In this document: positions 1 through 7,071 of the stretch, piece after piece
Numbering within the stretch: the first letter of the stretch is position 1
How the letters are laid out: each line of letters opens with the position of its first letter
From: CAAGNP01 sp045644725
Lineage (GTDB): Bacteria > Bacteroidota > Bacteroidia > Bacteroidales > UBA932
Direction of reading: 5' to 3'
Length of the DNA: 10,824 nucleotides
Assembly (NCBI GenBank): GCA_045644725.1
Contig: JAZRHK010000073.1
Coordinates: 1-10,824, forward strand
Program-made: the position numbers and the translations under genes
The notes under the pieces: model-generated
What the model was told of the DNA's origin: nothing
What the model saw: the letters and a program-made list of their open reading frames with translations, nothing else
Database searches by the model: none

Positions 1-7
1 CAACAAA

Positions 8-988
8 ATGAATATAGGCAACATTAGTTTTAGGGACAAGCCACTCTTTTTGGCTCCAATGGAGGATGTGACAGACGCCTCTTTCAGATATGTGTGCAAG
101 ATGTATGGAGCAGATATGCTCTACACCGAGTTTGTCTCATCGGATGGTCTTATCAGAGATGTGGCTGGCTCACTAAAGAAGCTTGAGATTTTTGACTACG
201 AAAGACCTATCGGAATCCAAATATATGGGCATATCCCCGAGGCCATGGTAGAGGCTGCTATCCGCTCGGAAAAGGCAAATCCTGACTTGATAGATATAAA
301 CTTCGGCTGCCCTGTGAACAAAATTGCCAAGCGTGGTGCCGGCTCCGGAATGATGCGTGAGCCCGATAAACTTATCGATATCACCCGCAGGGTAGTGGAT
401 GCAGTAAAATGCCCCGTCACTGTAAAGACTAGACTCGGATGGGATGAGGACTCCAAGATAATAGTGGAGCTTGCAGAGAGGCTTCAGGATGTAGGAATCG
501 CAGCACTCACCATCCACGGAAGGACCCGTTGCCAGCTATATAGAGGTGAGGCCGACTGGACCCTTATAGGGGAGGTAAAGAAAAATCCGAGAATGAAGAT
601 TCCCATCATAGGAAATGGCGACATCACCACCCCGGAGGGGGCTGCAGAGGCGTTCGAGAGATACGGAGTGGATGCCATAATGATAGGTCGTGCCACATAC
701 GGACACCCTTGGATATTCCAGGAGATAAGGCACTACCTCGACACAGGGGAAAAACTCCCCGAAATGTCTGTCAATGACAGGGTAGCCCTCGCTAAAAAGC
801 ACTTCCTCAAATCCATTGAAGTTAAGGGGGAAAGAGTGGGGGTTCTGGAGATGCGCAGACACCTTTCATGCTACTTCAAAGGGCTGGCCAATTTCAAAGA
901 GACAAGACTCAAGTTAGTTACAGAAAATGACCCTGCAGAGGTCCTTCACCTGCTTGATTATGTAGGTGAGACTTGGGGTGAAAAATAG
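8..988 (+). CDS. dusB: tRNA-dihydrouridine synthase, DusB type
   Basis: The 326-residue protein is an FMN-dependent enzyme of the Dus family, which reduces uridines in the D-loop of tRNA to dihydrouridine using NAD(P)H in the cytoplasm. The TIM-barrel opens with the family signature PMEDVTDASFR (residues 17-27). The catalytic Cys101 sits in NFGCPVNK, VKTRLGW follows at 138-144, and the HGRTR segment at 170-174 and the IGNGDI phosphate-binding loop at 201-206 are intact. IGRATYGHPW (226-235) completes the barrel, and residues after about 245 form the small helical tRNA-binding domain. Length and start match the family: the opening MNIGN aligns with the MRIG start of DusB proteins. Only seven bases lie upstream, so the promoter and any earlier operon partner are out of view. 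The DUF456 gene follows after eight bases. The family call is firm; the DusB subtype is likely but rests on motif style. Confidence 0.95.
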   Translation: MNIGNISFRDKPLFLAPMEDVTDASFRYVCKMYGADMLYTEFVSSDGLIRDVAGSLKKLEIFDYERPIGIQIYGHIPEAMVEAAIRSEKANPDLIDINFGCPVNKIAKRGAGSGMMREPDKLIDITRRVVDAVKCPVTVKTRLGWDEDSKIIVELAERLQDVGIAALTIHGRTRCQLYRGEADWTLIGEVKKNPRMKIPIIGNGDITTPEGAAEAFERYGVDAIMIGRATYGHPWIFQEIRHYLDTGEKLPEMSVNDRVALAKKHFLKSIEVKGERVGVLEMRRHLSCYFKGLANFKETRLKLVTENDPAEVLHLLDYVGETWGEK

Positions 989-996
989 AGAACAAT

Positions 997-1494
997 ATGG
1001 AATTTTTCGAAATCGCACTTGAAATTTTTTGTGCCCTTCTGGGTGTTATAGGTATCCTTGGCTCGGTATTGCCCATCCTACCTGGACCGCCGGTCAGCTA
1101 TGTAGGGATGCTTATTCTATATATCTGGGGTGTCAATACCCATGATGACCTCACCCGTACAGTGATGATAACATGGCTCATCGTATCGGTGGCTGTGGTG
1201 GTATTGGATTATATTGTCCCGGCATATTTCACCAAAGTGACAGGAGGCTCCAAAGCGGCAGCCAAAGCCTCTACTATAGGTATGATTATCGGTATCCTTT
1301 TCTTCCCCCCTGCCGGCATGATCATCGGAGCCTTTATTGGCGCTCTTATCGGTGAGATGTTTATAGAAGGAAAAGAGCTCAAGCACTCACTTAAAGCGGC
1401 ACTTGGCTCTTTTCTCGGTTTTCTTTTCGGCACCGGCCTGAAGCTTACAGCCTCAGGTGTGATGATGTATTATATCATTGCGGCAGCCATTTAG
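997..1494 (+). CDS. DUF456 family integral membrane protein
   Basis: This is a 165-residue, strongly hydrophobic protein with the layout of the DUF456 family, whose function is not known. Likely membrane segments are at about 5-26, 32-46, 54-75, 92-120 and 132-163. The first loop holds the family-typical LPILPGPP turn (25-32). The fourth segment is a glycine-rich stretch (IGMIIGI, then AGMIIGAFIGALIGE), a glycine-zipper pattern suited to tight helix packing in the inner membrane. A charged loop, EGKELKH (124-130), separates it from the last segment. The start lies eight bases after the dusB stop, so the two are probably co-transcribed. The stop codon is one base from the stop of the convergent peptidase gene. 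No catalytic residues are recognisable, and I do not assign a role. Confidence 0.85.
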   Translation: MEFFEIALEIFCALLGVIGILGSVLPILPGPPVSYVGMLILYIWGVNTHDDLTRTVMITWLIVSVAVVVLDYIVPAYFTKVTGGSKAAAKASTIGMIIGILFFPPAGMIIGAFIGALIGEMFIEGKELKHSLKAALGSFLGFLFGTGLKLTASGVMMYYIIAAAI

Positions 1495-1495
1495 C

Positions 1496-3556
1496 TTACT
1501 CTTTGCACCATTGGTCAAGCCAGTCAAAGAACACTCTGTTCCAATGGATAGAGTTCTGAGGCTTGAGAATCCAGTGGTTCTCATCAGGGAACAATAGCAT
1601 TTTCGAAGGAACACCCATCATCTGAGCGGCGTTGAATGCTGCCATACCTTGGTCTACAGGTACACGGTAATCGAGTTCACCATGAGTAATGAGGATAGGT
1701 GTATCCCAGTTCTTTATAAGCTTGTGAGGTGAATTCGAGTAGTGTCTCTTCGCTGTTGGGTTGTTGTCCCAAGGGGCACCACCATTGTCCCAATTAGGGA
1801 ACCACATCTCCTCAGTCATCATATACATATGCTCCTGATTGAAAATACCTGCGTGGGCGATGAATGCAGAGAACATTCCTTTATGGATACCTGCAAGATA
1901 GTAGATTGAATAACCGCCATAGCTTGCACCTACAGCTGCTACTTTATCCACATAAGGCTCTTTCTTCATCTCTTTTACAGACACAAGGTAGTCCTGCATA
2001 TTCTTGCCGATGTAGTCACCGGAAATCTGGTCGCACCACTCTTGACCGAACGCTGTAGTACCGCGACGGTTAGGGAGTATCACTATATAACCCTGGGCAG
2101 CCATAAGTTTGTAGTTCCAACGTGTAGAGAAACCCTGGCTGATGGTACCTTGAGGACCACCCAGACAGAAGAGAATTGCAGGATATTTCTTGTTGGGGTC
2201 AAAATCTGGTGGATATACAACCCATGTGTGCATTTTCTTATTGTCCACTGTGGTAATCCATCTCTCTTCGATTTTACCGGTTTTCACCTGTGCGAGAACT
2301 TCATCATTTTCGTGAGTAAGCTGAACGAATGAACCATCAGCAATAGACACTGATACTATCTCGTTAGGACGGTTCATAGAGCGGTTGGTGGTGATAAATC
2401 TGTCACCTGCCACCTGAACACCATCAAAATCGAACCATGCGTCCTCAGCTGTAATTCTCCTTACATTGCCATCAAGATCTATCTCAAAGATTCCCTGAAG
2501 TGCATTTACAAGCGAAGTGAAATAGAATCCGCTACCATCTGCTTTCCATACAGGAGTTGAGACATTATACTTGTAGTTTACTGTAAGTTCCTTTTTCTCA
2601 CCTGTGGCAACATCGATAACGAAAAGTCTCTGCTTGTCAGCCTCGAAACCACCTCTGCGCATGCTGATCCAGGCAATTTTCTTTCCATCAGGAGAGAATA
2701 GAGGATCAGTATCATAGCCAGGCATACCCTCAGTAAGATTTTTGCACTCTTTGGTAGCGATATCATACAAGTATATATCTGTATTGGTGGAGAATGCATA
2801 GTCTTTACCGGTGAGCTTGCGGCATGAGTAGGCAATGCTCTTTCCGTCAGGGCTCCAGCTGAGTTGCTCAAGACCTCCAAATGGGAGTGTAGGGAGCTCA
2901 TAAGGGGCACCATCAAGAATATCAACTCCCTCACCAATACCTTTCATAGAGAAAGAAGCTATGTAAGTGTGGGGGATAGTCTCTACAAAGTGATCCCAGT
3001 GACGGTACATCAGACCTGTAATGGTGCGGCCTGTTGATTTGTCCATATCGGGATAGTCATCAGTGGGTTTTATATCTGCCTTCACTTGTGAGACATACAT
3101 CACCTGTGTACCGTCTGGAGATAGTTCAAACCCCTCTACTCCACCATCTACATTAGAAACTTTCACAGGGGCACCACCATTCACAATATTCCATACATAG
3201 ATCTGGCCACCCATTGTAAATGCGATGTTCGAATCGTCTATCCAGCGGGCATTACTTACGCTCTTTGGAAGGTGGGTAAGCTGACGATTGTCACTTCCGT
3301 CAAGATTCATAATGAAAAGGTGACGCTGACCTTTATTGAGAGCCAGGTCTGTATAGGTCACACCATAAAGGATTTTATCACCGGCAGGAGAGACTTGCGG
3401 ATCTGAGACTTTGCCCAGTCTGTGCATAATCTCAGGGGTAAAGTGTCCGTCCACTACCTCGATTGGGGTCTTCTCTATTACAGGAGTCGATTGAGGCTCG
3501 TTTTTACAGCTTGTCATAACTGCTAATGCTGCTAAAAATAGAATAGTTTTCTTCAT
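1496..3556 (-). CDS. dpp5: S9 family dipeptidyl-peptidase, DPP5-like lipoprotein
   Basis: This 686-residue serine exopeptidase is very like P. gingivalis DPP5 as I remember it (684 residues, catalytic Ser542, Asp627, His659). Here the triad is Ser545 in GASYGG, Asp629 in HGELDYR and His661 in DENHW. Residues from about 38 to 430 form a beta-propeller with repeated SPDG/DLDG blade motifs (for example 146-149, 235-238, 288-291). The alpha/beta hydrolase domain fills about 431-686. DPP5 enzymes remove dipeptides from the N-terminus of oligopeptides with Ala or hydrophobic residues at P1. The N-terminus is a lipoprotein signal: MKK, a hydrophobic stretch, then MTSC with Cys17 as lipidation site, so the enzyme is probably membrane-anchored facing the periplasm or cell surface. 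It is the second gene of an operon, seven bases after the larger S9 peptidase. Family is certain; the DPP5 specificity is inferred from sequence resemblance. Confidence 0.9.
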   Translation of the reverse strand: MKKTILFLAALAVMTSCKNEPQSTPVIEKTPIEVVDGHFTPEIMHRLGKVSDPQVSPAGDKILYGVTYTDLALNKGQRHLFIMNLDGSDNRQLTHLPKSVSNARWIDDSNIAFTMGGQIYVWNIVNGGAPVKVSNVDGGVEGFELSPDGTQVMYVSQVKADIKPTDDYPDMDKSTGRTITGLMYRHWDHFVETIPHTYIASFSMKGIGEGVDILDGAPYELPTLPFGGLEQLSWSPDGKSIAYSCRKLTGKDYAFSTNTDIYLYDIATKECKNLTEGMPGYDTDPLFSPDGKKIAWISMRRGGFEADKQRLFVIDVATGEKKELTVNYKYNVSTPVWKADGSGFYFTSLVNALQGIFEIDLDGNVRRITAEDAWFDFDGVQVAGDRFITTNRSMNRPNEIVSVSIADGSFVQLTHENDEVLAQVKTGKIEERWITTVDNKKMHTWVVYPPDFDPNKKYPAILFCLGGPQGTISQGFSTRWNYKLMAAQGYIVILPNRRGTTAFGQEWCDQISGDYIGKNMQDYLVSVKEMKKEPYVDKVAAVGASYGGYSIYYLAGIHKGMFSAFIAHAGIFNQEHMYMMTEEMWFPNWDNGGAPWDNNPTAKRHYSNSPHKLIKNWDTPILITHGELDYRVPVDQGMAAFNAAQMMGVPSKMLLFPDENHWILKPQNSIHWNRVFFDWLDQWCKE

Positions 3557-3563
3557 ATAATGT

Positions 3564-6434
3564 TTATTTTACTTTCATCCATTCTGGTTCAGGTGCTCCT
3601 TTGAGGAAGTGGTCAAAGAACTCAGCCAGTTTCTCACTCAGGTCTTTACAGTTGTGTCTTTCGCGAAGGTTATGGTCCTCCCCTTTGTACTGGAGCATCC
3701 ATGCCTGCTTACCGCAACGGCGCAGCGACGCAAAGAACTCAATACCCTGATACCATGGAACTGCTGTATCTTGGTCGTTGTGCATAATAAGAACAGGGGT
3801 GGTAACATTAGGGACAAAGAACAATGGAGAGTTCTCCACATACAGGTCAAATGCATCCCAAAGATTCTGCCCGATACGGCTCTGACCTCTCTCATATTGC
3901 ATCTGGCGGGTAACACCAGAACCCCAACGGATACCTCCGTATGCACTGGTCATATTGGATACGGGAGCACCTGCCCCTGCAGCTTTGAATTTGTCTGTCT
4001 GGGTAATCATATATGCCACCTGATAACCGCCCCAGCTCTGCCCCTGAATGGCCATGTTTTCACTGTCTATCCAGGGATTTTCGCAAAGCATATCCACTGC
4101 AGGCATAATAGAGCGCATAGCTGACTGCCCAGGATGACCTGTAGTGTAGTAAATATCGGGATCAAATACGATATAGCCATTACTTACAAAATATGGAATA
4201 TTGACAATAGAGCGGCTTGGGGCTGGTGAGCGGTAGTTGTAAAGCTCATCCGAGTCTTTCTCATAGAAGTATATGATAACAGGATACTTCTTATTAGGGT
4301 CGAAATTCTCTGGCTTGAAGAGCAATCCCTCTGCTTTTATCGAGTCTGCTGTCATCCATGATACCATCTCCACTGTACCCCAGTTGTAATCCTTCTGCTG
4401 AGGGTTGGTATTGCTGATGCGGGTCTCAGTGCGGAACATATCCTTGGTCACAAATACATTTGTAGAGTTCTCAAAATTACCCTTTGTATATGCAAAAACA
4501 GGGATAGAGAGCTTGCGTGGAGGTTTCTGGCTCTTGCCCACTTGAGCTATGCCAGGATATTCATTCGAAAGGGAGATGCCGCTGATGGACATATTGTAAG
4601 GGCCTTCGGCCAATTTCACCATTTTCGCTTTCTTTTTGGTGATGTCCTTCATATAGAAACCGTGCTCACGGCTCACTCTATTGAAAGAGGATAGATAGAG
4701 AGGCTCACCCACTTTGAGAGGACCTGCAGCACTGCCGAACCTGGTCCTTTTGGCTTTTGGATCATGTATAGGCCTTGCCACTTTGAAGTTGTTGTTGGTA
4801 GCCTTTCCAAGTCCCTCAGTAATCATGAATGGGGCTTTCTCCCCTTTAGGATCAAATTGCCAAAGGTCATAACGGTCACCGATAAGGAAATACTCCTCAT
4901 TTTCCACCCAAGTGGATGCGGAGTAAGGTCTTGGCAGACCGGGGGTATCGGTATCCTCATTCCAGAAAGCAACACCAAGATCTGCTGTCAGATTGCGGTG
5001 AGCACCTGTAGTTATATCATAAAGGTACCAATCCTGGGTCAATGAACCGAAGAAGGTGTAATATCTTGCTGATGGTGATGGGAGCATCACAGAGCTTGTA
5101 GCATCCTGTTTGAGAAGAACCGCCTCACCTGTGCGGAGATTTACCTTATATATATCGCTGTGCGGATTGGTCTCCCATTGTCTTTGGACCCTGTATGCCT
5201 TATCAGAAGAAGATAGCACCCAATCACCCTGGAGCTTGTCGGGGATATTCACTGAGTGTACCACCTCATTCTCAATCTGTACAACCTTCGATGGGTCCGC
5301 AAAGTAATATGCAGTCAGGAACGACTGGTTCTCAAACTCTTTTTTGCGGACTGCCTCCACTGTGGGGAGATAATCTGCATTCCACCTCCAGATATCGAGT
5401 TTCACCCTCTCGAACTCTGCAATGGTGGTATCCTGCTCTTCTGGGATAGATTTGATACCGAAGAAAAGGGCGCCACCATTTGCACTAAGTGAGCTTTCTG
5501 CCTCTGGGAAAGAGAGAGCACGCTTATCACCTATCATCCAACCCTGTGGGATTCCTGCAAAATCCTTGGTGATGAGTTTGGCTGCCTTAAGAGCACCAAC
5601 ATTATAGAGGTATATGTCAGAAAATTTCTGGGCAGCCTTAGTGGTATCCTCCTGCGCGTAGAAAGCAAAACGGTTATACACTTTGTCATACACCGGAAGC
5701 TCCACTTTCATCTTCTTGTCACCATCCAGAATGACTGTCACATTGCCAGTGGCAAGATCCTTAAGGTTAAGGGCCCTTACTCCCACTGTATCCTTTTTGC
5801 CCGGCTTGGTAATATATGAGAGGTATTCGCAATCATCTGTGAAGGTATATTTCTCCACAATATCAATGGTATCCACTTGGGATGTTTTGATATTCATAAG
5901 GTATAGGGGTGTTCCCGCTGTTTTGTCGGCAGCCGGCTTTTTCTCACCCTTCTTTGCTGGCTCAGGTGATGTCTGGAACGCAATATACTGATGGAGCTCA
6001 CGACCATACTTTACCCCTTTCAAACGGGGGAAAATCTGTTTGTCGCCGGTTTTAAGATTCATTACTACCAAGGTATCCTTTGGCATGTCATCCCCTTTTT
6101 TCTTTTTTATCTTCGCCTCGCGGGTTTCAGAATACTGTGGAGCAATGCGGTAAAGGAGAACCTGTCCATCCACACTGATTACAGGACTTTTTCCTCTTGG
6201 AATGGAAATCTGCTCTCCTGTAGCCAGATTATAGACATAAAGGGTAGCGTCCCCCTCCTGTTTGTTGACCGAATAAAACATATATTTGCCATTGTATGGG
6301 ACAGAGATACCAGAGAGCGATTCCCACGAATCGTACACTGAGTGATCCAACGGCTTTTTGTCCTGTGCAGATGCAGAAATGTGTGTAAGACACGCAATTG
6401 CAATTAGTAGAAGAACTCTTGTTTTCACTTTCAT
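3564..6434 (-). CDS. Large exported S9 family (prolyl oligopeptidase-type) serine peptidase
   Basis: A 956-residue secreted peptidase. A Sec signal peptide (basic MKVKTR, hydrophobic LLLIAIACL, then SASA before Q24) suggests cleavage after about Ala23 and release into the periplasm. The C-terminal alpha/beta hydrolase domain (about 700-956) carries Ser800 in GQSWGGYQ, Asp889 in HNDQDTAVPW and His921 in EDHNLRER, a complete S9 triad in the usual order. The preceding 670 or so residues are beta-rich with propeller-like blade endings (YVYNLATGE, YLYDITTGAH, DIYKVNLRTGE). That is roughly 270 residues more than in the neighbouring DPP5-like enzyme. Two lysine-rich inserts (about 107-119 and 156-172) look like surface loops. 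It is the first gene of the two-peptidase operon and starts just inside the divergent promoter region. Substrate is unknown; cleavage of peptides is expected, but a Pro preference cannot be claimed. Confidence 0.9.
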   Translation of the reverse strand: MKVKTRVLLLIAIACLTHISASAQDKKPLDHSVYDSWESLSGISVPYNGKYMFYSVNKQEGDATLYVYNLATGEQISIPRGKSPVISVDGQVLLYRIAPQYSETREAKIKKKKGDDMPKDTLVVMNLKTGDKQIFPRLKGVKYGRELHQYIAFQTSPEPAKKGEKKPAADKTAGTPLYLMNIKTSQVDTIDIVEKYTFTDDCEYLSYITKPGKKDTVGVRALNLKDLATGNVTVILDGDKKMKVELPVYDKVYNRFAFYAQEDTTKAAQKFSDIYLYNVGALKAAKLITKDFAGIPQGWMIGDKRALSFPEAESSLSANGGALFFGIKSIPEEQDTTIAEFERVKLDIWRWNADYLPTVEAVRKKEFENQSFLTAYYFADPSKVVQIENEVVHSVNIPDKLQGDWVLSSSDKAYRVQRQWETNPHSDIYKVNLRTGEAVLLKQDATSSVMLPSPSARYYTFFGSLTQDWYLYDITTGAHRNLTADLGVAFWNEDTDTPGLPRPYSASTWVENEEYFLIGDRYDLWQFDPKGEKAPFMITEGLGKATNNNFKVARPIHDPKAKRTRFGSAAGPLKVGEPLYLSSFNRVSREHGFYMKDITKKKAKMVKLAEGPYNMSISGISLSNEYPGIAQVGKSQKPPRKLSIPVFAYTKGNFENSTNVFVTKDMFRTETRISNTNPQQKDYNWGTVEMVSWMTADSIKAEGLLFKPENFDPNKKYPVIIYFYEKDSDELYNYRSPAPSRSIVNIPYFVSNGYIVFDPDIYYTTGHPGQSAMRSIMPAVDMLCENPWIDSENMAIQGQSWGGYQVAYMITQTDKFKAAGAGAPVSNMTSAYGGIRWGSGVTRQMQYERGQSRIGQNLWDAFDLYVENSPLFFVPNVTTPVLIMHNDQDTAVPWYQGIEFFASLRRCGKQAWMLQYKGEDHNLRERHNCKDLSEKLAEFFDHFLKGAPEPEWMKVK

Positions 6435-6451
6435 AGGGATTAATATTTATG

Positions 6452-6459
6452 CAAATATA
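6452..6459 (-). promoter_or_regulatory. Bacteroidota -7 promoter box for the S9 peptidase operon
   Basis: Read on the minus strand this is TATATTTG, an exact match to the TAnnTTTG -7 element of the phylum's main sigma factor. It sits 17 bases before the ATG of the 956-residue peptidase, which would give a very short leader of about 10 bases. No good TTTG -33 element lies at the usual distance, so the promoter is either weak there or helped by an activator. Its spacer overlaps that of the divergent promoter. Confidence 0.65.
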
Positions 6460-6472
6460 AATAAATTAGTTC

Positions 6473-6480
6473 TATATTTG
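6473..6480 (+). promoter_or_regulatory. Bacteroidota -7 promoter box for the S26-like gene
   Basis: TATATTTG on the plus strand matches the TAnnTTTG -7 element exactly. Transcription would start about four to seven bases downstream and give a leader of roughly 15 bases before the ATG at 6502. The -33 region is poor: TATG (6448-6451) is the nearest TTTG-like word at a 21-base spacing. Thirteen bases separate this box from the minus-strand box at 6452-6459. Confidence 0.65.
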
Positions 6481-6501
6481 CGGGCTAAACCTAAAGATAA
6501 G

Positions 6502-6984
6502 ATGAAACAGATAGATGGTCACATACCTTTTGCCGAAGTGGAGAGAATAATAAAAGAGGAGAATAAACCGGTAAAGATTATGGTCAACAGCAACAGCATG
6601 CACCCTTATTTCAAACAGGGGAAAGACTATGTTATAGTATCACCTCCCCCTGCCGATATTCTGGGAAAGATAAGCCGAGGTGACATCATCCTTTTCAACT
6701 TGGGGGACAACATCCATCTGCACCGCATCATACACTACTTCGGCACCCTGCTGGAGATCAGAGGCGACGGGATGTACGGAAAGAAGAACCTTTCAAAGAT
6801 TACAGGTTCGGATATCATCGGCATCGTGACCGAAGGGACCTACAGAGGGGGGAAACCCTTCAGGACAGATACATTCTCCTGGAAATTCAGCGCCTGGTTC
6901 TGGGTGCACTCCTATTTTGTACGACACCAGTTCATCAGAGTTAAAAGACTGATAAAGAAAGTTTTTTGTCGTAAGTCCTTGTAA
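6502..6984 (+). CDS. S24/S26 family peptidase-like protein (signal-peptidase fold)
   Basis: This 160-residue protein has the peptidase core of the S24/S26 group. The nucleophile motif is NSNSMHP with Ser32. Then come SRGDIILF (58-65), LHRIIH (73-78) and IRGDGM (87-91), in the order of signal-peptidase boxes. The general base appears to be His74 of the LHR motif, as in Sec11/SipW-type signal peptidases, rather than the lysine of bacterial LepB. No membrane anchor precedes the core; a hydrophobic aromatic patch lies at about 126-140 and the C-terminus is very basic. Short proteins of this kind opening with a FAEVER-like segment are common in Bacteroidota, and their substrates are unknown to me. 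I chose the ATG at 6502 because it follows the -7 box and begins the family-typical MKQ...FAEVERI; an in-frame ATG at 6358 lies inside the opposite gene, upstream of the promoter. The ribosomal promoter overlaps its stop codon. Confidence 0.8.
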   Translation: MKQIDGHIPFAEVERIIKEENKPVKIMVNSNSMHPYFKQGKDYVIVSPPPADILGKISRGDIILFNLGDNIHLHRIIHYFGTLLEIRGDGMYGKKNLSKITGSDIIGIVTEGTYRGGKPFRTDTFSWKFSAWFWVHSYFVRHQFIRVKRLIKKVFCRKSL

Positions 6985-7008
6985 ATTAAGATTTAATTCT
7001 TATATTTG
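6978..7008 (+). promoter_or_regulatory. Promoter of the rplC-rpsC ribosomal protein operon
   Basis: The -7 element TATATTTG occupies 7001-7008 exactly. A CTTG at 6978-6981, one base off the TTTG -33 consensus, precedes it with a 19-base spacer, the usual distance. The spacer is AT-rich. Transcription should begin at about 7011-7015, giving a leader of roughly 60 bases before rplC. The -33 element overlaps the stop codon of the S26-like gene, and no terminator separates the two, so read-through from that gene is also possible. Confidence 0.8.
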
Positions 7009-7012
7009 CACC

Positions 7013-7029
7013 CCGCAAAAAATATGCGG
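7013..7029 (+). promoter_or_regulatory. Short hairpin at the 5' end of the ribosomal operon leader
   Basis: CCGCA (7013-7017) pairs with TGCGG (7025-7029) around a seven-base A-rich loop. The stem is only five pairs but is mostly GC in an otherwise AT-rich leader and falls at or next to the predicted transcription start. It could stabilise the mRNA 5' end or take part in ribosomal-protein feedback. No run of T follows, so it does not look like a terminator. The rest of the leader to 7071 is AT-rich with no clear Shine-Dalgarno sequence. Confidence 0.4.
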
Positions 7030-7071
7030 AGTGATTTAATTTATTAATTAACAATAATTTAAGCTAAACAA

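Noticed and set aside
1508..1547. Inverted repeat CCATTGG / CCAATGG near the convergent stops, a possible terminator
   Set aside because: The stem has seven pairs with a 26-base loop and no T-run on either side, and it is explained by Trp and Gln codons at the end of the DPP5-like gene.
3609..4124. A 171-codon open frame on the plus strand opposite the large S9 peptidase
   Set aside because: It lies wholly antisense to the conserved catalytic domain, has no recognisable protein features, and its openness follows from the codon use of the real gene.
6358..6501. In-frame upstream ATG that would extend the S26-like protein by 48 residues
   Set aside because: The extension overlaps the signal-peptide codons of the divergent peptidase, lies upstream of the -7 box, and does not resemble the family.
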